Assembly (NCBI GenBank): GCA_905221605.1
Contig: CAJNDS010000468.1
Location: 40,001-90,647, forward strand
Direction: 5' to 3'
DNA length: 50,647 nucleotides
Origin: Symbiodinium natans
Lineage: Eukaryota > Sar > Dinophyceae > Suessiales > Symbiodiniaceae
Under the pieces are notes generated by a model. That model was not told the origin of the DNA. It saw nothing but the letters and a program-made list of their open reading frames with translations, and did no database searches. Of the stretch, positions 18,592 to 28,047 are shown one piece after another; the first letter of the stretch is position 1; each line of letters begins with the position of its first letter. The translations under genes and the position numbers were made by a program.

Positions 18592-18660
18592 CCGCCTGGC
18601 GAGAGTCCACCGCATCGTACGCTGGCGTGCCTGCGGAGAGGCAGAAGCGGTTGGGGGTCT
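18592..18660 (+). other. Exon-like GC-rich island
   Basis: The plus frame reads RLARVHRIVRWRACGEAEAV and runs into the G-array. C-array left. Confidence 0.3.
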
Positions 18661-18818
18661 AGGGTTTAGGGTTTGGGGTTTAGGGTTTAGGGTTTAGGGT
18701 TTAGGGTTTAGGGTTTAGGGTTTAGGGTTTAGGGTTTAGGGTTTAGGGTTTAGGGTTTAGGGTTTAGGGTTTAGGGTTTAGGGTTTAGGGTTTAGGGTTT
18801 AGGGTTTAGGGTTTAGGT
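18661..18818 (+). repeat. (TTTAGGG)n array
   Basis: Regular array of about 22 units. Confidence 0.95.
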
Positions 18819-19170
18819 TCAGAGATCGGAATTCTGGGTTCAGAGTGGAATGTAAGGTTTGTAGGGTTTCAGTTCTCTTGATGCGAAAATGAGCATATAT
18901 AAAAAAGCTCCGACAGCATCGTCTCTGTTGCAGGCGTTATTTGAATGAAATACAGAATTAAGAGTTCCCCTAAACCCCGACACCTTAAACCCTAAATCCT
19001 AAACGTTTACAGGGCTGAAGGTTTGGCGTCGAGCCTAGGGGAGGCTCGGGTCTTGGGGGTTTTCCACTTCGGGGTTTAGGGTTTAGGGTTTGGGGTTTAG
19101 GGTTTAGGGTTTAGGGTTTAGGGTTTAGGGTTTAGGGTTTAGGGTTTAGGGTTTAGGGTTTAGGGTTTAG
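18819..19170. repeat. AT-richer spacer, then (TTTAGGG)n
   Basis: A unique spacer with ATATATAAAAAAGCTCC and a few C-units (18965-19005), then GC-rich unique sequence and a regular G-array (19075-19170). No gene. Confidence 0.8.
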
Positions 19171-19219
19171 GGGCTCAGAGCTGAAGCGCCTGAGCGGTTT
19201 AGGGCTTCGGGGTTGGCGT

Positions 19220-19306
19220 TTATTGGCGCAGCAGATTGTCGTCTGACAGCACAGCCCCCTGGTAGAACGACATGCAGTGGGCCACAGAGTCACGAACTCG
19301 CCACAC
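19220..19306 (-). other. Exon-like island, reversed context, ends in stop
   Basis: Minus frame of 28 codons plus TAA (VWRVRDSVAHCMSFYQGAVL and on), among the more protein-like islands. Here the G-array is on the left and C-units are on the right, the opposite of most islands. CGCCACACCCTAA repeats twice just to the right (19299, 19328). Confidence 0.35.
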
Positions 19307-20240
19307 CCTAAGCTTTAAACCCTAAACTCGCCACACCCTAAACTTTAAACTCTAGACCCTACAGCCCATACACCCCAAACCCTAAACCCTAAACCCTTAA
19401 ACCATAAACCCTAAACCCAAAAAACTACACAAACATTGGCAGCTGTTCTGGTGGCTCTCCCGGAAAGCCCCCTAAACCCTAAACCCCCTAAAACCCCGAA
19501 ACCCCCCAAAACCCTGAAATCTCAACCCCAAACCCCCTAAACCACCTAAACCCCCTAACCCGCCCTGAACGCCCTAAACCCTAAACCCTAAACCCTGAAC
19601 CTTGAAGCCTGAAGCCTGAACCCTGAACCCTCCCTCTAAGCCCTAAATCCGTTTTGGGGCCTAGGGCCCCTCCCATACACCTCAAAGATTACAAAGGCCG
19701 GTGGCCTCTTTATCTCTTACCCTTATACCTTCCTATAGCCCCCACAAGACAGAAACCCTACTTAAAGAGACCACCAACCCAAAAACCTCAATGGCCTCTA
19801 GGACAAGCTCGGCCTACCACAAAAGACCCTAAAATCTAGAGTCCCACCGGTGGGCCTCTTAAATTGGGTCCCTTGCTAATGGTCTAGGGTTTAGGCTTTT
19901 GCAAGGGTTTAGGGTTTAGGGTTTTGGGTTTAAGGTTTAGGGTTTAGGGTTTTTCAAACCTTCAAAGGCAAACTTCCCCCCGATTGTTTCGGGTTTAGGG
20001 TTTAAGGTTTAGGGGTTGCTCTGGGGGCTTCGGGTCGAGAGTCTACCGTTCAGGGTTTAAGGTGTTAAGGTGTTGAGGGGTTAGGCTTCAGGGTGTAGGG
20101 TGTTAGTTTGGGCTTAGGGTTTAGGGTTCAGGATTTTGGGGTACTCAGCTCCTAAACCCTAAACCCTAAACCCCAAACCCTAAACCCCAAACCCTAAACC
20201 CTAAACCCTATTGGGGGTTTCGGGTTGCGGATGTCACGTT
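19307..20240. repeat. C-strand units, unique block, degenerate G-units, C-array
   Basis: Degenerate CCCTAAA units (19307-19640); a unique block (19650-19860) whose 61-codon plus frame is proline/lysine-rich and unconvincing; degenerate G-units (19880-20125); and a regular C-array (20150-20210). No gene called. Confidence 0.65.
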
Positions 20241-20345
20241 CAGGGTCCGGGGGCTTGCACTCAGCTTGCGCCTGTTGCACGGCCCTGCGGCACGAATTCG
20301 GGAGCCGTCGAGCGAAAGGCAAACGAAGGACCTTTCCACGGTTTA
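20241..20345 (+). other. Exon-like GC-rich island
   Basis: Plus frame ALSLRLLHGPAARIREPSSE and on, ending ACG|GTTTAG, so the donor GT would come from the first G-unit. A CACTCAG upstream could be an acceptor. Confidence 0.3.
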
Positions 20346-20379
20346 GGCTTGGGTCTAACCCCCATAAGCCCTAGAAGCA

Positions 20380-20465
20380 CCAAGCCCTAAGCCCTAAGCC
20401 CTAAGCCCTACGCCCTACGCCCTAAGCCCTAAGCCCTAAGCCCTAAGCCTTAAGCCCCAAGCCCT
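20380..20465 (-). repeat. (CCCTAAG)n variant array
   Basis: About 12 copies of CCCTAAG with a few CCCTACG. The same variant in the other orientation (GGGCTTA) fills 21904-22022. Confidence 0.9.
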
Positions 20466-20515
20466 AGACTTTTCGGGGTTTCCGCCCATTGTTGAGAGAC
20501 CCAGGCTTCATAGAA

Positions 20516-20667
20516 TTATAGGGTTCTTAAGCGAGGGGGGTTCACGGGGGGTAGGTACCTAGGCAACCTTAGGGAAGCTTAGGGAGCCTTAGGGAGCAGT
20601 AGGGAGTAGTGGGGAACCTTGGGTTCATTACCCCCTTGAACCTCCCCCCCCTTAAGAACCCTATAAT
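20516..20667. mobile_element. Hairpin element with short tandem repeat in loop
   Basis: Arms TATAGGGTTCTTAAGCGAGG and its complement (TTAAGAACCCTATA) with G/C-run extensions bound a loop with about five CTTAGGGAGC-like 10-bp units. Non-coding, palindromic. Confidence 0.7.
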
Positions 20668-20671
20668 AGAA

Positions 20672-21007
20672 GAGAGGCCGGAGGTTCATAGGTAGCTACT
20701 AGTAGGGTTATAAGTCTGGCAAGTATACATATAGCCTGATTTGGGGTAGCTACAACCCTACAAATAAGCCAAGAAAAGGAGCCCCCTAAACCCTAAACCC
20801 TAAATCAATCCTGAACCCTGAAAAACCCCTCACCACCCCCCCCCCTCTACACACAAACAAACAAACAAACAAACAAAACTATCATGTAAACCCTATGAAT
20901 TCCATAAACCCTCCCAACAGCAAGCCCTACAAACCCTACAAGGCCCCCTAAACCCTAAACCCTGAACCTGAAACCCTAAACCTAAACCCTAAATCCTGAA
21001 AAAAGCC
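20672..21007. mobile_element. Family A partial copy, (AAAC)n microsatellite, C-units
   Basis: GGAGGTTCATAGGTAGCTAC (20680) starts a family A-like segment to about 20762. An (AAAC)n tract lies at 20851-20878. C-strand units (20930-21000) lead to the ATG at 21008. Confidence 0.6.
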
Positions 21008-21841
21008 ATGGCAAGGCGCCGTCCGGAACCATCACGGGCACGCCGCCAGGGTGCAGCGGCGCCGGCGCCATTTGCGTCCTCTTCGGCGGCGCCTTCGGTA
21101 TGTTTGAGGTTTAGGGTTTAGGGTTTAGGGTTTAGGGTTTAGGGTTTAGGGTTTAGGGTTTAGGGTATTTTTGGGGGTTTCGGGGTACTCCCAGTTGCAA
21201 CTGCACTTTTTAGGGTTTAGGGTGTTTAGGCTTTAGGAGTTGGGGTTGGTAAAGGGTTTGGGGTTTGGAGTTTAAGACATGGGGTTAGTTTAGGGTTTAG
21301 GGTTTAGGGTTGCCGGGCCCTGGGAGATCTAGGGTGTTGGGAAGGGGGGGTTATGTTAGGGTTTCCCAAAGGGCCCAATACCCCTTAAACTGCTAGGGAT
21401 CCCTTTCTTGTTTGAGGTATATTCCTTGGGATGTTCCCTTTATACTGACAGTCCGTAGTAGGAATTATGGGGTACTATAGTCCCCAACAAGGACTATTCG
21501 TATAAGGGGGAACATCCCAGTATATTCCTTAATAAGGGGTTTTGTGAGCTCTGTGGGTTCCCTAGCCCTGAATCCTAAACCCTAAACCCTAAACCCTAAA
21601 CCCTGAACCCTAAACCCTAAACCTAGGCCCTAAACCCCTAAACCCTAAAGCCCTACACCCTAAACCCTAAACCCTAAACCCTAAACCCTAAACCCTAAAC
21701 CCTAAACCCTAAACCCTAGCCCTAAACCCTAAACCCCTGATGCCCTAGGCGCCGGCGCCTTCACTTGAGGCACCACGCGCGAAGGCTGCGGCTCGCCCGC
21801 CTCTCGGCCAGAGGAACCCCAAAACTCTTGCAAAACAGAGG
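21008..21841 (+). CDS. Tentative two-exon model, introns filled with telomere-like repeats
   Basis: Exon 1 (21008-21097) starts at an ATG in a good context (AAGCCATGG) and runs 30 codons, basic and alanine/proline-rich (MARRRPEPSRARRQG start), to TCG|GTATGT. Exon 2 (21749-21841) follows a CCCTAG acceptor and stays in frame for 31 codons (APAPSLEAPRAKAAARPPLG start), ending AGG|GTTTAG. The 651-nt intron begins with TTTAGGG units, holds a hairpin element and ends with a CCCTAAA array, so its ends are complementary. Both exons are also open in other frames and on the minus strand, so this is a model, not a proof. No domain recognised. Confidence 0.35.
21107..21168 (+). repeat. (TTTAGGG)n at intron-like start
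   Basis: A regular G-array about 9 bp after the GTATGT. More degenerate G-units follow to about 21310. Confidence 0.9.
21375..21560. mobile_element. Family C hairpin nested in a family B element, 11-bp duplication
   Basis: GTATATTCCTT at 21417-21427 and 21520-21530 flanks a 92-bp palindrome (GGGATGTTCCC arms). Outside the duplication the sequence (CAATACCCCTTAA left; CCTTAATAAGGGGTTTT right) matches family B. This is the signature of one element inserting into another with target duplication. Confidence 0.75.
21575..21740 (-). repeat. (CCCTAAA)n array
   Basis: Near-regular array with a few variants, directly before the candidate acceptor of exon 2. Confidence 0.95.
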
Positions 21842-22022
21842 GTTTAGGGTTTAGGGTTTAGGGTTTAGGGTTTAGGGTTTAGGGTTTAGTGTTTAGGGTT
21901 TAGGGCTTAGGGCTTAGGGCTGAGGGCTGAGGGCTGAGGGCTTAGGGCTTAGGGCTTAGGGCTTAGGGCTTAGGGCTTAGGGCTTAGGGCTTAGGGCTTA
22001 GGGCTTAGGGCTTAGGGCTTAG
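21842..22022 (+). repeat. (TTTAGGG)n passing into (GGGCTTA)n
   Basis: About nine TTTAGGG units, then about 17 units of GGGCTTA with three GGGCTGA. Confidence 0.95.
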
Positions 22023-22300
22023 AACAAATCAGGTAAACCCCTTAAACAACCTCAGAGGAAGGACCCCGGAAAAAAAAAAAAAAAGTACTTCCGGAAAAAG
22101 GGCGTAGCCCAAAATTCTATAATCCTCAGTATAGGGACCACCCAAACGGGTACGACCCCGAGTTTCGGAAGCCCCTTACTTGGAGGTGCATGGATAGCTA
22201 CAAGCAGGGTGTTTTAAGCATAATATGTTTGTTTGTTCAAGGTTCTTAAGCAATTTGTAGTAAACCCTAAACCCTGATTAAACCCTAAACCCTAAACCCT
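22023..22300. mobile_element. Spacer with oligo-A and family A fragment
   Basis: An A14 run (22071-22084), a GGGTACGACCCCGAGTTTCGG block possibly related to family F, and a family A terminus (TACTTGGAGGTGCATGG, about 22182). C-units follow at 22262-22300. No gene. Confidence 0.5.
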
Positions 22301-22390
22301 GTCTTGGGTGCCCTGGAATTTCCGTGACCTGAGGACTCTGGGACTTCTTCTGGCACCTGGATCCCGTACCTTTCGCAGAGCCCTTGGGTT
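22301..22390 (+). other. Exon-like GC-rich island
   Basis: Only one plus frame is open, reading SWVPWNFRDLRTLGLLLAPG and on into the G-array. C-array left, G-array right. Confidence 0.35.
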
Positions 22391-22734
22391 TAGGGCTCTT
22401 GCTGGGTTTGGGGTTTAGGGTTTAGGGTTCAGGGTTCAGGGTTTAGGGTTTAGGGTTTAGGGTTTAGGGTTTAGGGCTTAGAGTTTAGGGTTTAGGGTTT
22501 AGGGTTTAGGGTTTAGGGTTTAGGGCTTCGGGTTTAGGGTTTAGGGTTTAGGGTTTGGTCTCCAGGGTTAACACAGAAGGTTCGCGCCTCTAGATCTAAA
22601 CAAAAGGCGCACTCCCCGCCCGTACACTGATACGCACCCGAAACCCTAAACCCTCAACCAAAGCCCTTCAACCCTTAACCGTAAACCCCACACCCCAAAC
22701 CCTAAACGCTAAATGCTAAGCCCTCGAACCCCCA
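22391..22734. repeat. G-array, spacer, C-units
   Basis: TTTAGGG array (22400-22555), about 75 bp of unique spacer, then degenerate C-units (22635-22730). Confidence 0.85.
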
Positions 22735-22830
22735 AACCCGTCCAGCTCCCCTCGCCCGTCGGGCCTCGCTTGCCCAGGGGGGCGGGGACAGAGACGTCCT
22801 CGAGGCTCCGTCAACTTCTTGCTTAGATTT
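22735..22830. other. GC-rich island
   Basis: Open on plus (VQLPSPVGPRLPRGAGTETS and on to TAG). C-units left, G-units right. Confidence 0.3.
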
Positions 22831-22877
22831 TGGGAATTAGGGTTTAGGGTTTAGGCTTTAGGGTTTCGGGTTTAGGG

Positions 22878-22993
22878 TACCCAGAGACTCCAATACTCCT
22901 TAGTTAAGGAATATTCCAAAAGCCATCTAAGGAGCCCTTCTATATTTTAAGGAATATGTTTAACAAAATCAGGGGTATTGGAGTCCCTGGGTA
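22878..22993. mobile_element. Family B complete element with terminal inverted repeats
   Basis: TACCCAGAGACTCCAATAC at the left and GTATTGGAGTCCCTGGGTA at the right are inverted with one mismatch. 116 bp, AT-richer, with no coding capacity. It lies directly after a G-unit (TTTAGGG|TACCC). Confidence 0.8.
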
Positions 22994-23321
22994 GGGTGCA
23001 ACCTCCAAACCTTGAACGCTAAACCCCAACAAGCCGTCCAAGCAGGTCACTGATCTAAGGCTTCTTCACGTGCACCTTGAAGCCTTAACCCTAAACCCTA
23101 TACCCTGTAGACTTTTTAGACCTTATGGACCCTAGAAGCGCCCGCACTCCACACCTCCCCCCACTCATTCTTCCCACTCCCCCCCCCCCACCCACCAACG
23201 AACTGCAAGGGAAGCCCTAAGCCCTAAACCCGAAACCCTAAACCCGAAAACTCTGAACCCCCTATCTCTTCGAGCTCGCCTGCCGTCGTCGCGATATCTT
23301 TCCCCCAGCCTTGCAGATGGG
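22994..23321. other. Mixed unique sequence and C-units
   Basis: Unique spacer, C-units (23090-23110, 23215-23260), a C-rich CCCCCACTCATTCTTCCC stretch, and a short GC-rich island (23265-23318). No gene called. Confidence 0.5.
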
Positions 23322-23690
23322 GTGAGAGGGGGGGGGAGGGGGAGAGGGGGGGGGGGAGGGGGGGAGAGGGGGGGGGGAGGGGGGGGGGGGGGGAGGGGGG
23401 GAGGGGGGGGAGGGGGGGGGGTAGGGGGGGGAGGGGGGGGAGGGGGGGGAAGGGGGGGGGGGGGGGAGGGGACGGGGGGGAGGGGGGGGGAGGGGGGGGG
23501 GGGGGGGGAGGGGGGGGGAGGGGGGGATGGGGAGGGGGGGGAGGGGGGGGAGGGGGGGGGAGGGGGGAGGGGGGGGAGGGGGGGGAGGGGGGGGAGAGGG
23601 GGGGGAGGGGGGGGAGGGGGGGGGAGGGGGGGGAGGGGGGGGGGGAGGGGGGGGGGGGGGGGGAGGGGGGCAGGAGGGGGGATAGGGGGT
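23322..23690 (+). repeat. Polypurine G-rich minisatellite (GGGGGGGGA-like)
   Basis: About 370 bp of G-runs of 5-18 bases separated by single A. It would be strongly G-quadruplex and triplex prone. The glycine/arginine-rich 130-codon frame is an artefact. Exact length is likely unreliable. Confidence 0.95.
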
Positions 23691-23699
23691 TGGGTGTGT

Positions 23700-23842
23700 G
23701 GGTTTGGGGTTTAGGGTTTCGGGCTTTTTAGGGTTTAGGGTTTAGGGTTTAGGGTTTAGGGTTTAGGGTTTAGGGTTTAGGGTTTAGGGTTTAGGGTTTA
23801 GGGTTTGGGGTTTAGGGTTTGGGGTTTAGGGTTTAGGGTTTA
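23700..23842 (+). repeat. (TTTAGGG)n array
   Basis: Regular array with a few TTTGGGG at its end. Confidence 0.95.
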
Positions 23843-23870
23843 TTGAACTTATTAAGGGTTCAGGTCCGGG

Positions 23871-23940
23871 GAAGTTTCGAGGAGTTTCGAGGAGTTTCGA
23901 GGAGTTTGGAGGAGTTTCGAGGAGTTTCGAGGAGTTTCGG
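23871..23940 (+). repeat. 10-bp tandem repeat, 7 copies
   Basis: GGAGTTTCGA repeats exactly every 10 bp across 23871-23940 with two base changes. Confidence 0.95.
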
Positions 23941-23965
23941 TTTTTAGATATTTTCGAATAACATC

Positions 23966-25080
23966 CTTCGGAAGGCCCAACATTGGCTTCAGAGGCCCAA
24001 AATTGGCTTCAGAGGCACAAATTGGCTTCAGAAGGCCGAAAATTGGCTTCAGAAGGCCCAAAATTGGCTTCAGAAGCCAAAAACTGGTGACAGAGGCCTC
24101 AGAGGGCCAAAATTGGCTTCAGAAGGCCAAAATTGGCTTGAAAAGGCATCATTCGCTTCAGAAGGCACAAAATTGGCTTCAGATGGCTTCAGAAACAAGG
24201 AGGCCCAAATTGGCTTCAGAAGGCCCAAAATTGGCTTCAGAAGCCAAAAATTGGCTTCAGAAGGCAAAAATTGGCTTCAGGCCCAAAATTTCAGAAGGCC
24301 AAAATTCCAAGTTGACGTCAGAAGGCTTACTTAAACTTGGCTTCAGAAGGCCAAAATTGGCTTCAGAAGCCAAAATGGGCTTCAAGCCAAAATTGGTGTC
24401 AGAAGGCCCAAATTGGTTTCAAGGCAAAAATTTTCCAAAATTGGCTTCAGAAGGCCAAAATTCCAAACTGACTTCAGCAGGCCAAATTTGGCTTCAGCAG
24501 GCCAAAATTTGCCTCAGAAGGCCCACATTGGTTTCAAGACGAAAATTGGCTCGAGAAGGCCCAAAATTGGCTTCAGAAGGCTCAAAATTTGTTTGAGAAG
24601 GCCAAATTAGTTTCAGAACGCATAAAATTGGCTTCAGAAGGCAAAACTTGGGCTTCTCAAGGCACAAAATTGATTTCAGAAGGCCAAAATTGGCTTCAGA
24701 GGCCCAGATTGATTTCAGAAAGCCCAAAGCTTCAGAAGGCCAAATTGGCTTCAGAGGCCCAAATTGGTTTCACATGGCTTCAGAAGGCCAAACTTGGTTT
24801 CAAGCCCAAATTGGCTTCAGAAGGGCCCAAAATTGGCTTCAGAAGGCCAAAATTGGCTTCCCAAATTCAGAAGGCCAAATTGGTTGAGAGGCCCAAATTG
24901 GTTTCAGATGGCTTCAGAAGGCCAAAATTGGTTTCAGGCGCAAAGTGATTGGCTTCAGAACGCACAAAATTGGCTTCAGAAGGCCAAAATTGGCTTCAGG
25001 CCCAAATTGGCTTTGGAACATTGGCTTCAGAAGGCCAAAATTGGCAATTGGCCTCAGAAGGCCCAAATTGGTTCCACAAG
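23966..25080 (+). repeat. Minisatellite of about 20 bp over 1.1 kb
   Basis: Imperfect tandem copies of GGCTTCAGAAGGCCAAAATT vary from about 18 to 21 bp, with local deletions. Because the unit lacks stops, several frames on both strands stay open (for example 24003-24596, 24589-24948, 24764-25222), giving repeats such as FRRPKIG or LLKPILG. I treat these as artefacts, though a repetitive protein cannot be excluded. Confidence 0.9.
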
Positions 25081-25335
25081 GCCCACCAGCAAAGAGCGCA
25101 AAAGGCACCGGGTGGCCGCCCAGGACTTGAGAAGCTTCAAACAGCTCCAAGGTGCTGAAATGTTCAATTTTCTTAAACCTCCTGCACAAAGCCCAACAGT
25201 CTTCTTTGTTCGATTTACTTAAACCTCCTCGCCCACGCAGGCACAAAGCAACTGACGACAAACCCAAACAAAAAGAAGCCGGCAACTTTGCACCGCACCA
25301 GCAAAAGCGGCCTTCCAAGAAAAGGAAGGAATAAG
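25081..25335. other. Coding-like segment after the minisatellite, strand ambiguous
   Basis: Unique GC-balanced DNA. Plus frames end with a lysine-rich tail (QQKRPSKKRKE, stop at 25334); the minus frame from about 25318 is also open and protein-like (FKKIEHFSTLELFEASQVLG). A CTTAAACCTCCT..GCACAAAGC block occurs twice (25170 and 25218), so the segment contains an internal duplication. Function unknown. Confidence 0.3.
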
Positions 25336-25357
25336 TTCAAGTTTACACATTGGCTTG

Positions 25358-25498
25358 AGGGTTTAGGGTTTAGGGTTTAGGGTTTAGGGTTTAGGGTTTA
25401 GGGTTTAGGGTTTAGGGTTTAGGGTTTAGGGTTTAAGGTTTAGGGTTTAGGGTTTAGGGTTTAGGGTTTAGGGTTTAGGGTTTAGGGTTTAGGGTTTC
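25358..25498 (+). repeat. (TTTAGGG)n array
   Basis: Regular array of about 20 units with one TTTAAGG. Confidence 0.95.
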
Positions 25499-25884
25499 CG
25501 AAAATGGGGGGGGGGGGTACCCTTTCGGGGGATCCTATAATAAGGACTATAATATTTTGGGGTTTTATAAGGGGCACCCCCTATTTTGCGAAATGCCCAT
25601 GTTGTTGGGTCTTGGGGGGGTTTAGGGTGGCTTGGCGGCTTAGAAGGGTTTCCCTCCGAAACCCAAACACTAAACCCCTCAACCCTGGATTTAGTTTCGA
25701 GGCTTAGGGTTTAGGGTTTCGGGTTTAAGGTTTCCCCTAAATTCCCATCTGGGTTTAGGGTTTAAGGTCTCGGGGTCACGCATTACAGGCTGGTCACTCA
25801 AGATACCCGTCATCCTTTACACTTGTATGGTTGCCTCCAATGTCTTCGCGGCGCTTGGGGAAAATGCCCAGTCTCAAATGTGTC
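25499..25884. mobile_element. Family F-like fragment, spacer
   Basis: GGTACCCTTTCGG.. and ATCCTATAATAAGGACTATA (about 25530-25550) resemble family F. Degenerate G-units and unique spacer follow. A 67-codon plus frame is not convincing. Confidence 0.45.
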
Positions 25885-26060
25885 CTTGAAACCCTAAACC
25901 CTGCACCCTAAACCCTAAACCCTAAACCCTAAACCCTAACCCCTAGATCCTAAATCCTAAACCCTAAACCCTAAACCCTAAACCCTAAACCCTAAACCCT
26001 AAACCCTAAACCCTAAACCCTAAACCCTAAACCCTAAACCCCTAAACCTAAACCCTGAAT
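25885..26060 (-). repeat. (CCCTAAA)n array
   Basis: Near-regular array of about 22 units with a few variants. Confidence 0.95.
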
Positions 26061-26345
26061 ACCGTCGATTGCTTAGTGTTTAGGGTTTAGGGTTCAGGGT
26101 TCAGGGTTTAGGGTTTAATCCGACATCCGGGTGGCGGATGGTCGGGATAGAACCCGTCGCCATCCCGCCGGCCAAGCAGTGCGTCTGGAGGCGGAGTCCC
26201 CTGCCTTATCCGCGGCGAAGGCTTTCGGGATTTTCAGGTTTAGGGTTGAGGGTTTAGGGTTTAGGGTGCAGGGTTTAGGGTTGAGGGCTGAGGGTAAACC
26301 CTAAACCCTAAACCCTAAACCCTGAACCCTAGACCCTAAACCCCA
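26061..26345. repeat. G-units, GC-rich island, G-to-C head-to-head junction
   Basis: G-units (26075-26118), a GC-rich unique island (26119-26235), G-units (26236-26293), then an abrupt switch to C-units (GAGGGTAAACCC at about 26294). Confidence 0.75.
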
Positions 26346-26890
26346 ACCCTTCTAGGGCTTCAGGAGTTCAGGGCTGAGGAGCTTCGGGGACTCGGACCTC
26401 AACATGTAGGTGTATCCACCAGAAGGGCGTCCAATACTCAGACATTCTTGCTGGCTCACATGGGGGGTTACGACAATAAGGGGCTCCCGATTAGAGACTC
26501 CCAAAAATCTCCTAGATAGTAGGAGGCCGTTTTTAATGAGGACTTGTCCCTAAACCCTAAGCCCTGAACCCTAGACCCTAAACCGCAACATTAGCCAAAA
26601 TCGGCCGGGTTCCGAACGTGGCAGGGCAAGTTTTTCAGGAGATCCTAACCCTAAACCCTACACCCTAAGCCCTAAACCCTAAACGCCTACACCCCAAAAA
26701 CCCGCACCCTTACGGCTAAACCTCTGAACCCCAGACCCCAAAACCATGAATCCAAAGCCGTATAATTCCTGATCCCTACTCCCTAAACCCTAAACCCTTA
26801 ACCCTAAACCCTAAACCCTGAACCCTAAACCCCAACCTAAACCTTAAACCCTAAACTCTGAACCCTAAAATTCCCCCCCAAACCCGAAAG
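26346..26890. mobile_element. Unique spacer, family F fragment, C-arrays
   Basis: Unique sequence; a family F-like start (GGGGGGTTACGACAATAAGG, about 26462) to about 26550; C-units; unique spacer (26585-26645); degenerate C-array (26646-26885). No gene. Confidence 0.5.
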
Positions 26891-27130
26891 CCTACTCCTG
26901 CAGGCTGCCAGCTCTTGGCCAAGGAGCCTTAGCCGCCTTGCATCCTTGTTTAGGGTTTAGGGCTTAGGGTTTAGGGTTTTGGGCTTACGGTTTAGAGTTT
27001 AGGGTTTAGGGTTTCGGGTTTCGGTTTAGGGTTTAGGGTTTGGGGTTTGGGGTTTGGTGTTTAGGGCTTAGGGCTTAGGGCTTAGGGTGTAGGGCCTTGG
27101 ATTTAGGGTGTAGGGTGTAGGGCTTGACCC
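26891..27130 (+). repeat. Short island and degenerate G-array
   Basis: A roughly 55-bp island (26891-26945, SCRLPALGQGALAALHP on plus), then mixed TTTAGGG/TTTGGGG/GGGCTTA/TGTAGGG units. Confidence 0.7.
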
Positions 27131-27418
27131 CTAAGGTTGCACCCCTGGGCTCTGGGACTCATGTGATGCCCTTAAATAGGTTCTATTGGAGCTTGAGGGT
27201 TCAGGGTTCAAAAGGGTTTACGGTAGGATCTTATAGGGATACAACCCTGAAATCCTTGCGTCAAGGGAAGGGAGACTAGAAGAGACCAGAGGGTTTATAC
27301 GGGTCTACACGGTTTTACTACTGGGGTACAAGGGTGAGTGTTTGGGGTCCATAGGATTGAGAGCTTGGGGTCTAGAGCTTGCGGGTTAAGGTTTCTTGGG
27401 CTCGCGCTTAGTGGGCCC
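27131..27418. other. Unique sequence, no supported gene
   Basis: Unique sequence with isolated telomere-like units. Long frames that begin here extend through the simple repeats and the gap and are not genes. Confidence 0.5.
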
Positions 27419-27462
27419 CGAGCGCGCCGAGCGCGCCGAGAGCGCCGAGCGCGCCGAGCGTG
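27419..27462 (+). repeat. GC-only tandem repeat (GAGCGCGCC)
   Basis: About five copies of a 9- to 10-bp GC unit immediately before the GTGC satellite. Confidence 0.9.
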
Positions 27463-27463
27463 C

Positions 27464-28047
27464 GGTGTGTGCTTGTGCGTGGGCGTGTGCGCCTGTGCGT
27501 GTGCGCGTGCTCGTGCCTGTGCGTATGCATGCATGCATGCATATATGTGCATGCATATGCATGCATGCATGTGTGCATGCACGCATATGCGTGCGTGCAT
27601 GTGTGCACGCAGGCATGTGCGTGCGCACATGTGTGCATGCATGTGCGTACATGCTTTTATGTGCGTGCGTACAGCCATTTGCGTGCGTTCATGCATATAC
27701 GTGCGTGCGTGCATGTCGGTGCGTGCATGCATGTGCGTGTGTGCATGTGCGTGCGTGCATGCGCGCGCGCATGCATGTGCGTGCGTGCATGTGCGTGCGT
27801 GCGTGCGTGCGAATGCGCGCATGCATGTGCGTGCGTGCACGTGCGTGCGCGCGCGCGCGTGCATGCACGTGCGTGCGTGCGCGTGCGTGCGTGCGTGGGT
27901 GCGTGGGTGCGTGGGTGCCTGGGTGCCTGGGTGCCTGGGTGCCTGGGTGCCTGGGTGCCTGGGTGCCTGGGTGCCTGGGTGCCTGGGTGCCTGGGTGCCT
28001 GGGTGTCTGGGTGAGTGGGTCTGTGGGTGCGCGTGGGGTGTGTGTGT
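27464..28047 (+). repeat. GTGCGTGCAT satellite then (GGGTGCCT)n, running into gap
   Basis: Alternating purine-pyrimidine DNA (GTGC, ATGC and GCGC runs; Z-DNA-prone) to about 27895, then GGGTGCGT and about 12 copies of GGGTGCCT to about 28010, then GT-rich sequence into the Ns. Multiple overlapping frames on both strands are artefacts. Confidence 0.95.

Noticed and set aside
23322-23714. 130-codon glycine/arginine-rich frame
   Set aside because: It lies wholly in the G-run tract, and any frame is open there.
24003-25222. Several long frames on both strands
   Set aside because: Generated by the stop-free 20-bp unit; copy lengths of 18-21 bp shift the frame, which argues against selection for a protein.
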